Below, piece after piece: positions 8,301 through 17,298 of a stretch of 64,000 nucleotides of DNA. The position numbers were made by a program, and so were the translations under genes. The DNA lies in the NCBI RefSeq assembly GCF_900090285.1, contig NZ_LT607754.1, positions 868,001 through 932,000 of the forward strand. The letters are read 5' to 3'. The notes beneath the pieces were generated by a model. It worked only from the letters and a program-made list of their open reading frames with translations. It ran no database searches and was not told the origin of the DNA. Numbering within the stretch: the stretch's first letter is position 1; every line of letters begins with the position of its first letter. The DNA is from Micromonospora inositola. Lineage in GTDB: Bacteria; Actinomycetota; Actinomycetes; Mycobacteriales; Micromonosporaceae.

Positions 8301-9717
8301 CCGGGACCGTCGACGCCAGGCGCGGGTCGACGGCGGTCGAGGAGAGGGTTGGCGTCACCCCCACCTGCGTGGTCACGGCCGAGTCCGGGGATGAGACCGG
8401 GTCGACGGTGACCGAGACGGACGCGCCCGACGCCGGATACGGGACGGGAGTGGGCAGGGCGTCCTGGACGACCGGCCCGTCGACCGAAGGCGTCCCGAGC
8501 AGCGCAGCAGCGGCCGGTCCGGACTGAGGGCCGGATATCTGCGAGGAGATTGCTTCCCTGCCCGGACCGGCGCCGGCCACCTGTGTCGCGGCGGCGGGTG
8601 GCGGCGCGCTCTCACCGAACGTATCCGGTCCTGATGAGTCTGGGCCGGGCGCGCGGGCAGCCGTACCGCTGAGGTCCGTCGGCGGCAGGGTGGTGCCGGC
8701 GAGGGCGGCCATCCGCCCGTCGAGTCGGTGGTGCAGCGCGGTGTCCGCCTGACTCGTCGCCGAGCCGCTGACACCGGAGACGGCCGCCCGCGCCAGGTCT
8801 TCCAGCGACACCCCCTGCCCGGTGACCAGGCCGGCGGCGCCCTCGGCGAAGACCTCGCCGGTCATCTCCCGGCCGAACCGCTCGCCGGTCTCGGCGAGCC
8901 GCCCGTTCGCGTGCCCGCCCAGGCCCGCCAGAGGCGCCACCGCGCCACCGGCGAAGCCACCGGCCGCCGACATTCCAACGTCGGTGACGTCCAGGCCGTG
9001 CCGACGACCGGTGGAGTTCTGGTACGCCTGGGTGGCGAGGCTGACGCCGGCCTCCTGCCCGGCCTCAACAAGCCCACTGAGCCCGGCACGACGGGCGAAC
9101 CCGCGCAGGCCGCTCTTCACGACCTCCTTCGCGGCCCGCTCGCTGGCCTCCTTCGCGCCTTCCTTCAGGGCCTTGCGGGCGAGCTGCGTCATGAGCCGCT
9201 TGAAGATCTGCTGCACCACCATCCGGGTGGTGGTGATCGCCACGCCGGCCGCGGGGGATGCTGCGCCGGCGGTGAGGACCGTCGCGACCGCCAGCGAGAG
9301 CAGCTCGACGACCAGAATGCCCAGCTCGATCCAGACTTCGAGCTTGGCGCCCTCGATGTCGCAGCCGCACGACTCGACCAGTTGCCCGAGCTCGCCGGTG
9401 ACAGCGAGCAGCACAGGCAGCGGCGCCTCGTCGCCCTCGGCCACCCGCCGCCACGCGGTGTCGAAGGCCTCGGCCACCGCGCCGATGCCGCCGTAGCCGC
9501 TGCGCACCTCGGACGCCGCCGAGGTCGCGTCGTCGCGCGGGCCGGCCAGGACGGCGGCGACGCCGTACCACTGGTCGGCGAGGTCCCAGACGGCGCGCTC
9601 GTTCCCCTCGGGCCATTCCACCCCGACGACCCAGTCCAGGGCCTCGTGGATCCAGCCGGGCAGGTCCCAGGGGCAGTAGTCGAGCGGGTGCGGGATCGGG
9701 CTGGGCAGGATGCTCAC
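5323..9717 (-). CDS. Polymorphic toxin: WXG100-like N-terminus, Tox-PL papain fold, RelA/SpoT-like C-terminus
   Basis: A 1464-residue protein. Residues about 1-130 form a WXG100-like helical domain (DYCPWDLPGWIHEALDWVVG), as in type VII-exported toxins. Residues 130-330 hold hydrophobic and amphipathic helices, and 340-640 a long Pro/Ser/Thr linker. Residues about 790-990 carry a papain-fold glutamine-deamidase-type domain (Tox-PL) with C841 in RGINCLDC, H946 in SHAWVAL and D961 in LYLDPQSG as the apparent Cys-His-Asp triad. Residues about 1300-1440 resemble a RelA/SpoT synthetase: D1335 in NDLAAGRV, Y1379 in SGYRDV and E1395 in HVAEFRLQL. GGAGG-type RBS is 8 bases before the GTG start. It probably acts on neighbouring bacteria or in self-recognition. 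The Tox-PL call is fairly firm; the C-terminal call is tentative. Confidence 0.82.
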   Translation of the reverse strand: MSILPSPIPHPLDYCPWDLPGWIHEALDWVVGVEWPEGNERAVWDLADQWYGVAAVLAGPRDDATSAASEVRSGYGGIGAVAEAFDTAWRRVAEGDEAPLPVLLAVTGELGQLVESCGCDIEGAKLEVWIELGILVVELLSLAVATVLTAGAASPAAGVAITTTRMVVQQIFKRLMTQLARKALKEGAKEASERAAKEVVKSGLRGFARRAGLSGLVEAGQEAGVSLATQAYQNSTGRRHGLDVTDVGMSAAGGFAGGAVAPLAGLGGHANGRLAETGERFGREMTGEVFAEGAAGLVTGQGVSLEDLARAAVSGVSGSATSQADTALHHRLDGRMAALAGTTLPPTDLSGTAARAPGPDSSGPDTFGESAPPPAAATQVAGAGPGREAISSQISGPQSGPAAAALLGTPSVDGPVVQDALPTPVPYPASGASVSVTVDPVSSPDSAVTTQVGVTPTLSSTAVDPRLASTVPASVEAGPAHPTASVDSTPLRSAVTAEPLVGPNQTPVTAAFSFAGAQGSASQPAAGGAVPVGTEAPRTGGSNPMTGRSSAGNLTPPAVPTIASLPTHVAAPTAPGRDVGPPGPEPSPSPSPRFPLLEALAPGPPRHTDDASPILPGPFDPLPPRPRTPEQLTAYRAVEREGLDRRRYQGYFEAQRAWFEDRRRQQEAAWLRASADRHQRSAGEYGAQAQQLQEAGHDLLARRWRQAALDASTMSYELQDRAQAVLNGSVAPAHVTVEDDADFYRINDDVADLAPGSVETSDRSALTGDDDDPPPIDRSRRFGVRGGLRPPLALHQTDLERQMPRNPDGSVRRTADPRHGGWFQLANDGGPQADPTRGINCLDCTLSLYETWVHGRPRVSAPRTFDGYLEGDVRRPVGGEADGPRRVEESTGGRFQNLCDVAGTTSPLATRQVVERGYRALHEQLLLGGHGSYAFLITSWEGGGSHAWVALNQNGTVLYLDPQSGYVANLPLFTHSGVAGGTNVVGIDALVLGRDGAPMPLAGRPPGDFNALPGPPERPAPPRPPAPPPPPTDDVPDFNHVHLLGESSAVDPSGGAPLPGARPEPDPEGLRRAHRSAHADRISAGVFVRDAVAASGDLDEVFAAGVTPVELADHLDAPTLRRLAPGLDEIGARDVARLLADPRVQHMLDQAWEAPPRGEPTLAETLVRQLTQRPDLARMILSTPELANSLTARPMTLHHLATHQKAIDVLGDVLQDITQRGAAAVATGPLPKVLPTPLTAEQRQVSSSFDLDRPQPFQPGFDRQQCGDPTYRRQYLDQLYEAAAVAQIEIDTLGRRLAEASQGGAEYRPRPGPKDRQRAEDKVAKYEGDASRLNDLAAGRVSYQCLAHLYAALEVLRGDREVRIAQFEDRFLSPQRSGYRDVQMMLRTSSGHVAEFRLQLAALDKVAEWEHALFEVGRDLEAVAAEQGRSVSEKETAILKGILQREREYFWAALQSTLGGGSDR

Positions 9718-9735
9718 GCGCGGATCCTCCGGAGG

Positions 9736-10101
9736 TCAGCGCCGGTGCCGCTGCGGGAAATGGTGCTGGTCGGGGATGCGGCCGAGCTGACGCGCGGTCG
9801 CCTCGTCGTTTTCCACGGTCGCAGCGACGGATCGGGCCACGTCGGCACCGAGCCCGTCCAGGGAGCGACCCACCATTTCCCAGGCGCGCAGCAGCGTCTC
9901 CTCGTAACGGCGGTACTGCTTCTCGAACGCCGCGCCGATGTCGTCCCGCCCCCAGGGCCGCTCGGTGCTCGCGTCCGCGATCGCCCCGCCCACCTGTCGC
10001 CGGGCGGCGCTGACCGCCTCGCCCGCGAGCGTCAGGTCCGCCCCGCCGCGGCGGGCGCGGTCAGGGTCCAGCCAGAGCTGCCCGTCGGTCACGGCGGTCA
10101 C
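9736..10101 (-). CDS. WXG100-like type VII secretion partner protein
   Basis: A 121-residue helical protein without signal peptide or membrane segment. It contains the turn [20 protein letters not shown], with the W-G turn between two long helices that characterises small WXG100/ESX-related proteins, and ends in a basic tail ([10 protein letters not shown]). These proteins commonly precede large type VII-exported toxins and act as partner or co-exported factor. Its GTG start overlaps the YbaB-like stop (GTGA), and the toxin starts 18 bases after its end, so the three genes form one operon. No secretion ATPase or membrane component is in this window. Confidence 0.7.
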   Translation of the reverse strand: MTAVTDGQLWLDPDRARRGGADLTLAGEAVSAARRQVGGAIADASTERPWGRDDIGAAFEKQYRRYEETLLRAWEMVGRSLDGLGADVARSVAATVENDEATARQLGRIPDQHHFPQRHRR

Positions 10102-10511
10102 TCTCCACGCTGGAGCGCGGTTTCGGCGCGGCCCAGCAGGGCGTCGAAGTCGTTGGTGCGGAGGAACTCCACCGACGGCGAGCCGGCCGGCAGATAGCCG
10201 GCGACCAGTTCCTGGGTCGCACTGACGGCTGCGGCGGAGGCCTGGTGGATCGTCGTGGTGATCTTCCGACTCAGCGCTCTGGCGTCACGATCGTGAAAGA
10301 CCGACGGCTCGACCTCCACGCTGATCAGCTCCCCCCGTGCGCCGACGGTCGCGGTCACCTGTCCGTCGTCGGAGCGCTCGGTCACCCGCAATTCGGCGAG
10401 CTTGACCTGAAGTTCGTCCAATCCGGACCGAAGGCGCTGGTACTGGCCATACACCTCGTCGAACCGCGCCCGCAGCGCGCGGTTGACGTCCCGGTCCACG
10501 CTCTCGGCCAA
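10098..10511 (-). CDS. YbaB/EbfC-family protein of the toxin operon
   Basis: A 137-residue protein with the YbaB/EbfC layout: an N-terminal coiled helix ([19 protein letters not shown]), a beta-hairpin ([20 protein letters not shown]) and a C-terminal helix ([20 protein letters not shown]). Classic YbaB binds DNA near recF/dnaX, but actinobacteria also carry many copies at the head of WXG100/toxin operons, where the role is unknown. The likely start is TTG at 10511, with a purine-rich stretch (GAGAGGGG) upstream; a GTG four codons later is an alternative. It is the first gene of the YbaB-WXG100-toxin-immunity operon. Confidence 0.75.
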   Translation of the reverse strand: MAESVDRDVNRALRARFDEVYGQYQRLRSGLDELQVKLAELRVTERSDDGQVTATVGARGELISVEVEPSVFHDRDARALSRKITTTIHQASAAAVSATQELVAGYLPAGSPSVEFLRTNDFDALLGRAETALQRGE

Positions 10512-10557
10512 GGCCGCCCCTCTCCGTCACCGTCGGTAGGGCAGACCATACCGGGTG

Positions 10558-10572
10558 CCACGGAATCCGTGG
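10558..10572. promoter_or_regulatory. Palindrome in the divergent toxin/SUKH-3 promoter region
   Basis: CCACGGA-A-TCCGTGG is a perfect inverted repeat with a one-base centre. It lies in the 80-bp gap between the toxin operon (leftward) and the YwqJ/SUKH-3 gene (rightward), 19 bases before the latter's GTG. It is placed where a regulator could control both units. No binding protein is identified. Confidence 0.4.
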
Positions 10573-10591
10573 GGTCCGGTAATTTCAGGTC

Positions 10592-11824
10592 GTGATCGAG
10601 CGTCAGCAGGCCGAGCAGCTGGCCGCCGTGTGGGCCCAGCGGGACTCCGAACGGCTGGGATTCCCGTGTACGCCGGTGGTCGAGGAGTTCGACCTCGGCT
10701 ACCTCATCACCTCGCAGGTCGCCGCCGAGGCGCGCGCGCTCCCCGGCGACCTGCCGACGACCATCGTCGAGAAGCAAACCGGGGATGTCTCCACCTGGCC
10801 GCGCCTGCCGTTCCCCGCCGTCGAGCAGATGTACCGGCAGCGTCTACCGCCCGCACCGCGCGCTCCCCGCACGGTGGACCCGGCCGGCCAGCTGCTCCGC
10901 GAAATCACCCGGCAACCGACGCCGGGCGCCGCCGCCCACCTCACCCTCGACGGTCGCATCCACCGGGCACTCGGCGCCAAGGGCGAGGTCGAGCTGCGGC
11001 ACCATCCGTTGGTACGGGCGTATCTCGACGAGCTGCCACCCGGTCACCTGGTACGCGGTGGCGAGCGGCACGCCGAGATGATCGTCGTCTCCGACGTCCT
11101 GCACGAATACGACCACCGCCGTGCGACCGACGGCCTTCCTCCGCTGACACTGGAGGAGGCGGCGACCCTGCTGGGCAGCGCGCGGGTCGAGATCTTCCGG
11201 ATCCGCGAGCCGGGCGACCCAGCCGGCGGGGCGGCCGAGATCCCCTGCGACTCGTGCATCAACTTCCTGGTGCGCTTCAACGCGCTGCCATGGTCCCACC
11301 TCGCTTACACGAGGGAGTGGCGTGCAGAACCCCAAACCGACCCCGACCCGGGGCGGTTCCCGTCAGAGGTCGCGAACGCGCTGGTGACTGCTGGCTGGCG
11401 CCCCCATTTCGGTGACGAGGTCCTGGCGCAGGCGGCGGTTCGCGATGTCACCGCGGTGACCGGCACGAGGCATACGCACGCCGTGTTTCCAGCCCTTCTG
11501 CTCACCATCACCGCCTTCCCCGGTTTGGAAAGCCCGCGCCGGGGCCCCGGTGAGCAGGTATGGATCTCTCGATTCGACATCCACCCATGGGAAATGGGCC
11601 ACACCGCCGACACCCTCGCCGACTTCGGGGCCGTCCTCGGCGTCCGGCTCTTTCCGCTCGGCGCCGAACGCGGTGACAGCGTCATCGCCGTTGACGAGCA
11701 CGGCCGGATCTTCGCGCTCGACCAGGCCGGTGAGTGGTTCCTCGGCCCGGACATCGACGCCGCCCTGACCACCCTGCTGCTCGGCCGGGCCCCCGCCCGG
11801 GTCCGCGACGACGGCACCTGGTGA
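10592..11824 (+). CDS. YrhB-like / YwqJ-type deaminase / SUKH-3 fusion protein
   Basis: A 410-residue protein with three apparent modules. Residues about 1-85 resemble YrhB/Imm35-type immunity domains (CTPVVEEFDLGYLITSQ). Residues about 130-235 resemble the YwqJ-type deaminase of polymorphic toxins, with the zinc and catalytic motif H160-A-E162 (RHAEMIVVSDVLHEYD) and P-C219-x-x-C222 (EIPCDSCINFLVRFN). Residues about 260-410 match SUKH-3 immunity proteins (FPSEVANALVTAGWRP; VIAVDEHGRIFALD; GEWFLGPDIDAALTTLL). Deaminase toxins and SUKH immunity proteins normally sit on separate chains, so this may be a self-neutralised effector or an immunity protein that kept a deaminase fold. It is transcribed divergently from the toxin operon. 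Confidence 0.75.
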   Translation: MIERQQAEQLAAVWAQRDSERLGFPCTPVVEEFDLGYLITSQVAAEARALPGDLPTTIVEKQTGDVSTWPRLPFPAVEQMYRQRLPPAPRAPRTVDPAGQLLREITRQPTPGAAAHLTLDGRIHRALGAKGEVELRHHPLVRAYLDELPPGHLVRGGERHAEMIVVSDVLHEYDHRRATDGLPPLTLEEAATLLGSARVEIFRIREPGDPAGGAAEIPCDSCINFLVRFNALPWSHLAYTREWRAEPQTDPDPGRFPSEVANALVTAGWRPHFGDEVLAQAAVRDVTAVTGTRHTHAVFPALLLTITAFPGLESPRRGPGEQVWISRFDIHPWEMGHTADTLADFGAVLGVRLFPLGAERGDSVIAVDEHGRIFALDQAGEWFLGPDIDAALTTLLLGRAPARVRDDGTW

Positions 11825-11942
11825 CGAGGCCCGCACGCCGGTGCTACTGGCGGCGGCCGCGTGCCTCGGTGGCGACGGCCCGACGCAGGTGCTCACCGTC
11901 GGCCGGGCCGCCGGCGGCCGCTTCACCGGCCTGCCCGAAAGG

Positions 11943-12014
11943 CAGAAGGCGGAAGGGTTGATCGACGGCAAGCAGGGCAAGGGCGTCTACGTCCGAGACT
12001 CACTGGCCAGGTAG
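11943..12014 (+). pseudogene. Remnant of a GntR-type regulator HTH
   Basis: One short frame reads QKAEGLIDGKQGKGVYVRDS followed by LAR and a TAG stop. This is the end of the winged-helix domain of GntR regulators (recognition helix followed by the wing). The preceding frame is open for some distance but has no recognisable first helices and no start codon with a ribosome site, so the fragment looks like a decayed copy. The rest of 11825-12179 shows no gene. Confidence 0.5.
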
Positions 12015-12179
12015 TAGCAACGGCGCCCGCCTCCCGGACCGACACGAGGAGAGCGCCAGCACACTACTTCATGATCGCGTAGTTGATGAAGACTGACTCT
12101 GCCGCAATGTTCGGCCTTGGGACGCCTGGACGGAGCGGTATCACGAGGTGCGTCACACACCGTCGGCCCGACTGGGGTC

Positions 12180-12875
12180 TCAGCGCGGCAAGAGTTCGAC
12201 GGCATCCTGCAGCTCGATACGACCAGGGCGTTCGACTGTTGCCCACACGCCGAAGGTCATGTCGTGGTGCTCGGCAACGGTCCGCAAGAGGTGTTCATGG
12301 GCCGGAACATCCTCCTGAGGGAGGTCGATCATGACGCATCGGGTGAGCCGCCGGCGTGGTCGCAATACAACCTGCGCACCGATGCGGACGTCTCGCCCGA
12401 GCCAGCCGTCCTCGGGGAAGTCGCTGCCCGGTACATCGACGAGCAGATTCGCTCGGAACCGCACCGGGTCGACCGGCTCCCCCAGCAGGTCATGGAGTCG
12501 CCGTAGGGCGGCGCTGCTGATCAGGCTGATCGGGCCCTCGTCATGGTGCATGACCTCCGCTTCGCGCTCGATCGTGACGGGACGGGCTAGCACCTCGCTG
12601 ACAGCCTCATGCCCCGCGGACTCGTCCGCAGCGAAGCGGCGTCCATCCGGCAGTTCTACGACCGGCACCAGATCGCCAGAATGTCCGCGAAGCGTGAACA
12701 GGCCGGGCATCCGCCGGAAGCGACGGGTGCTCTTTCCGCTGCCCAACTTCCCGTCTGCGTCGCGCACGGCCCACAAGCGGTCGCCGGCCAGTCCTCGCTG
12801 GTCGACCTCGGCTGTTGCGAGCCGCTCACCGAGCAGTGACTTGATCGGATATCGGCGGATCTCAACCAGCTTCAT
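12180..12875 (-). CDS. MOSC-domain protein
   Basis: A 231-residue protein with an N-terminal MOSC beta-barrel (VEIRRYPIKSLLGERL, then GLAGDRLWAVRDADG) and a MOSC core (RFRANLLVDVPGSDFPEDGW; LTRCVMIDLPQED). The core includes the conserved Cys in TRC. MOSC domains bind molybdenum cofactor or carry sulfur, as in molybdenum cofactor sulfurase C-termini and mARC-type reductases. The Cys is kept but no ferredoxin or reductase domain is attached. ATG at 12875 fits the family start; a GTG three codons earlier is possible. It stands alone, with the aldehyde dehydrogenase upstream on the same strand 55 bases away. Confidence 0.85.
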   Translation of the reverse strand: MKLVEIRRYPIKSLLGERLATAEVDQRGLAGDRLWAVRDADGKLGSGKSTRRFRRMPGLFTLRGHSGDLVPVVELPDGRRFAADESAGHEAVSEVLARPVTIEREAEVMHHDEGPISLISSAALRRLHDLLGEPVDPVRFRANLLVDVPGSDFPEDGWLGRDVRIGAQVVLRPRRRLTRCVMIDLPQEDVPAHEHLLRTVAEHHDMTFGVWATVERPGRIELQDAVELLPR

Positions 12876-12929
12876 CGACGCCACTGTAGATCGCCGAACC
12901 GCGGAAGATCGTCTCGTTGATGGCCCTGC

Positions 12930-14369
<1,440 letters not shown>

Positions 14370-14458
14370 GTTCCGCAGCGTAGACGACGGAGAGCCGCGC
14401 GGAAACAGTTGCCCAAGGCCTTGTGGGCCGCGAATTCAGTAGCAAAGATGGCAGTCAG

Positions 14459-14470
14459 ATTGCGATAACC
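14459..14470 (+). promoter_or_regulatory. TGCGATAACC element upstream of patD
   Basis: GATTGCGATAACC lies 41 bases before the patD start. The core TGCGATAACC recurs exactly at 31604-31613 before the putrescine aminotransferase gene. It could be an extended -10 element or part of an operator shared by putrescine-catabolic genes. Confidence 0.35.
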
Positions 14471-14510
14471 TCCGCTGACCTCACCCCCGGCCATCCCTCG
14501 GAGACTTCTG

Positions 14511-15947
14511 ATGAGCGACCAGCAGCAGCTGCGCAACTTCGTCAACGGCGAGTACGTCGACCCGGTGGACGGCGGGTACGCCGACCTGATCGACCCCTGT
14601 ACCGGCGAGGTCTTCGCCCAGGCCCCCGTCTCCGGGGCGGCGGACGTCGACGCGGCGATGAAGGCCGCCGCCACCGCCTTCGAGAGCTGGCGGGACGCCA
14701 CGCCCGGCGAGCGGCAGAAGGCCATGCTCAAGCTCGCCGACGCGGTGGAGGCCCGGGCCGCCGAGCTGGTCGACGCCGAGGTGCGCAACACCGGCAAGCC
14801 CCGCCAGCTCACCGCCGACGAGGAGCTGCCGCCGGCGGTGGACCAGTTCCGCTTCTTCGCCGGCGCCGCCCGCCTGCTGGAGGGCCGCTCGGCCGGCGAG
14901 TACATGGCCGGGCACACCTCGTACGTGCGGCGGGAGCCGATCGGCGTCTGCGCGCAGGTGACGCCCTGGAACTACCCGCTGATGATGGCGGTGTGGAAGA
15001 TCGCCCCGGCCCTGGCGGCCGGCAACACGGTGGTGCTGAAGCCGTCGGACACCACGCCGGTGTCGACGCTGCTGCTGGCCGAGATCGCGTCGGAGTTCTT
15101 CCCGCCGGGCGTGTTCAACGTGGTCTGCGGTGACCGGGACACCGGTCGTACCCTCGTCTCGCACCCGACCCCGCAGCTGGTGTCGATCACCGGCTCGACC
15201 CGCGCGGGCATGGAGGTCGCCTCCGCCGCCGCCCCCGACCTGAAGCGGACCCACCTGGAGCTGGGCGGCAAGGCTCCGGTGGTGATCTTCGACGACGCGG
15301 ACATCGCGGCGGCGGCCGAGGCGATCGCGGTCGGCGGCTACTTCAACGCCGGCCAGGACTGCACCGCCGCCACTCGGGTGCTCGCCGGCCCCGGCATCTA
15401 CGACGACTTCGTCGCGGCCCTCGCCGAGCAGGCCCGCAACACGAAGACCGGTGCCCCGGACGACGAGGACGTGCTCTACGGCCCGCTGAACAACGCCAAC
15501 CAGCTCGCCCGGGTCACCGGCTTCCTGGACCGGCTCCCCGACCACGCCTCGGTGCAGGCCGGCGGCTCCCGCCAGGGCGACCGCGGCTACTTCTACGCCC
15601 CGACGGTGGTCTCCGGGGTGCGGCAGCAGGACGAGATCATCCAGGACGAGGTGTTCGGGCCGGTCATCACCGTGCAGCGCTTCTCCGACGAGGACGAGGC
15701 GGTGCGCTGGGCCAACGGCGTCGACTACGGCCTGTCGGCCTCGGTGTGGACGAAGGACCACGGCCGGGCGATGCGGATGACCCGCCGGCTCGACTTCGGC
15801 TGCGTCTGGGTGAACACCCACATCCCGTTCGTCTCCGAGATGCCGCACGGCGGCTTCAAGCACTCCGGGCACGGCAAGGACCTCTCGGTCTACAGCCTGG
15901 AGGACTACACCCGGATCAAGCACGTCATGCACAACATCGAGGGCTGA
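14511..15947 (+). CDS. patD: Gamma-aminobutyraldehyde dehydrogenase
   Basis: A 478-residue aldehyde dehydrogenase of the 4-aminobutanal/betaine-aldehyde group, predicted to oxidise 4-aminobutanal to GABA with NAD. Motifs are IGVCAQVTPWNYPLMMAVWK, ITGSTRAG, the base E250 in LELGGKAP, the nucleophile C284 in AGQDCTAATR and MPHGGFKHSGHGKDLS near the end. The GKDLSVYSLEDYTRIKHVM ending is typical of the aminobutyraldehyde enzymes. Its ATG follows GGAGA at a good distance. GabT starts 4 bases after its stop, so the two successive steps 4-aminobutanal to GABA to succinate semialdehyde are encoded together. Confidence 0.9.
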   Translation: MSDQQQLRNFVNGEYVDPVDGGYADLIDPCTGEVFAQAPVSGAADVDAAMKAAATAFESWRDATPGERQKAMLKLADAVEARAAELVDAEVRNTGKPRQLTADEELPPAVDQFRFFAGAARLLEGRSAGEYMAGHTSYVRREPIGVCAQVTPWNYPLMMAVWKIAPALAAGNTVVLKPSDTTPVSTLLLAEIASEFFPPGVFNVVCGDRDTGRTLVSHPTPQLVSITGSTRAGMEVASAAAPDLKRTHLELGGKAPVVIFDDADIAAAAEAIAVGGYFNAGQDCTAATRVLAGPGIYDDFVAALAEQARNTKTGAPDDEDVLYGPLNNANQLARVTGFLDRLPDHASVQAGGSRQGDRGYFYAPTVVSGVRQQDEIIQDEVFGPVITVQRFSDEDEAVRWANGVDYGLSASVWTKDHGRAMRMTRRLDFGCVWVNTHIPFVSEMPHGGFKHSGHGKDLSVYSLEDYTRIKHVMHNIEG

Positions 15948-15951
15948 TTCC

Positions 15952-17223
15952 ATGGCTTCGTCAGAGGAACTGCACAAGCGGCGCGGGGCTGCGGTGGCCC
16001 GGGGCGTCGGCAGCGTCATCCCGTCCTACGTGGACCGTGCCGGTGGCGGCACCATCACCGACGTCGACGGGCGGGAGTGGATCGACTTCGCCGCCGGCAT
16101 CGCGGTCGCCAACGTGGGCAATTCCGCCCCGCGCGTGGTCGAGGCGGTGCGGGCGCAGGTCGAACGCTTCACCCACACCTGCTTCATGGTCGCCCCCTAC
16201 GAGTCGTACGTGGCGGTCTGCGAGCAGCTCAACGCGCTGACCCCGGGGAGCTTCGAGAAGCGCTCGGCGCTGTTCAACTCCGGCGCCGAGGCGGTGGAGA
16301 ACGCCGTCAAGATCGCCCGGCACGCCACCGGGCGGCCGGCGGTGGTGGTGTTCGACCACGCGTACCACGGTCGGACCAACCTGACCATGGCGCTGACCGC
16401 GAAGAACATGCCGTACAAGCACCGGTTCGGGCCGTTCGCCGGGGAGATCTACCGGGTGCCGATGTCGTACCCGCTGCGCGACGGCGGCCTCTCCGGCGTG
16501 GAGGCGGCGGCGCGGGCGATCGAGATGGTGGAGAAGCAGGTCGGCGCGGAGAACGTCGCCGCGCTGCTGATCGAGCCGATCCAGGGCGAGGGCGGTTTCG
16601 TCGTACCGGCGGAGGGGTTCCTGCCGGCGCTGCGCGAGTGGGCGACGGCGGCCGGGGTGGTCTTCGTCGCCGACGAGATCCAGACCGGGTTCTGCCGGAC
16701 CGGGAACTGGTTCGCCTGTGAGAACGAGGGCGTCGAGCCGGACCTGATCACGCTGGCCAAGGGCATCGCGGGGGGCCTGCCCCTCGCGGCGGTGACCGGG
16801 CGGGCGGAGCTGATGGACGCGGTGCACGTCGGCGGCCTCGGCGGCACGTACGGCGGCAACCCGATCGCCTGCGCGGCGGCGCTGGCGTCCATCGAGACCA
16901 TGCACGAGCTGGACCTGGCCGTCGCGGCCCGCCGGATCGAGGCGACGATGACCGCCCGGCTGCGGGCCATCGCCGAGCGCGACCCGCGTATCGCCGAGGT
17001 ACGCGGGCGGGGCGCGATGCTCGCCGTGGAGCTGGTGCAGCCGGGTACCCTCACCCCGGACCCGGCCGCCACGGCGGCGATCTCGGCGGCCTGCCACGCC
17101 GCCGGCCTGCTCACCCTGACGTGCGGCACCTACGGCAACGTGCTGCGCTTCCTGCCCCCGCTGGTCATCTCCGACGACGAGCTGGCCAGGGGCCTGGACA
17201 TCCTGGACGTCGCCTTCGGCTGA
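15952..17223 (+). CDS. gabT: 4-aminobutyrate--2-oxoglutarate aminotransferase
   Basis: A 423-residue class III PLP aminotransferase that converts GABA and 2-oxoglutarate to succinate semialdehyde and glutamate. It shows SGAEAVENAVKIARHATGR, the PLP-phosphate and ring segment AYHGRT, IEPIQGEGGF, D241 in VADEIQTGFCRTG and the PLP-binding K270 in TLAKGIAGGLP. Length is normal for the family. It follows patD by 4 bases and is clearly cotranscribed with it. A succinate-semialdehyde dehydrogenase that would complete the GABA shunt is not obvious nearby, though the ALDH at 12930 could be considered. Confidence 0.92.
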   Translation: MASSEELHKRRGAAVARGVGSVIPSYVDRAGGGTITDVDGREWIDFAAGIAVANVGNSAPRVVEAVRAQVERFTHTCFMVAPYESYVAVCEQLNALTPGSFEKRSALFNSGAEAVENAVKIARHATGRPAVVVFDHAYHGRTNLTMALTAKNMPYKHRFGPFAGEIYRVPMSYPLRDGGLSGVEAAARAIEMVEKQVGAENVAALLIEPIQGEGGFVVPAEGFLPALREWATAAGVVFVADEIQTGFCRTGNWFACENEGVEPDLITLAKGIAGGLPLAAVTGRAELMDAVHVGGLGGTYGGNPIACAAALASIETMHELDLAVAARRIEATMTARLRAIAERDPRIAEVRGRGAMLAVELVQPGTLTPDPAATAAISAACHAAGLLTLTCGTYGNVLRFLPPLVISDDELARGLDILDVAFG

Positions 17224-17245
17224 ACCCGACGCCGGTGCGCCGGAC

Positions 17246-17288
17246 GGCGGGTGGGTGTCGCGGACGCACCGCACGACACCCACCCGCC
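17246..17288. terminator. Bidirectional stem-loop between gabT and the secreted repeat protein
   Basis: A perfect 15-bp inverted repeat (GGCGGGTGGGTGTCG, 17246-17260; CGACACCCACCCGCC, 17274-17288) with a 13-base loop sits between two convergent genes. It lacks a long U-tract, as is common in actinomycetes, and probably ends both transcripts. Confidence 0.75.
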
Positions 17289-17298
17289 CCGGCTCAGC

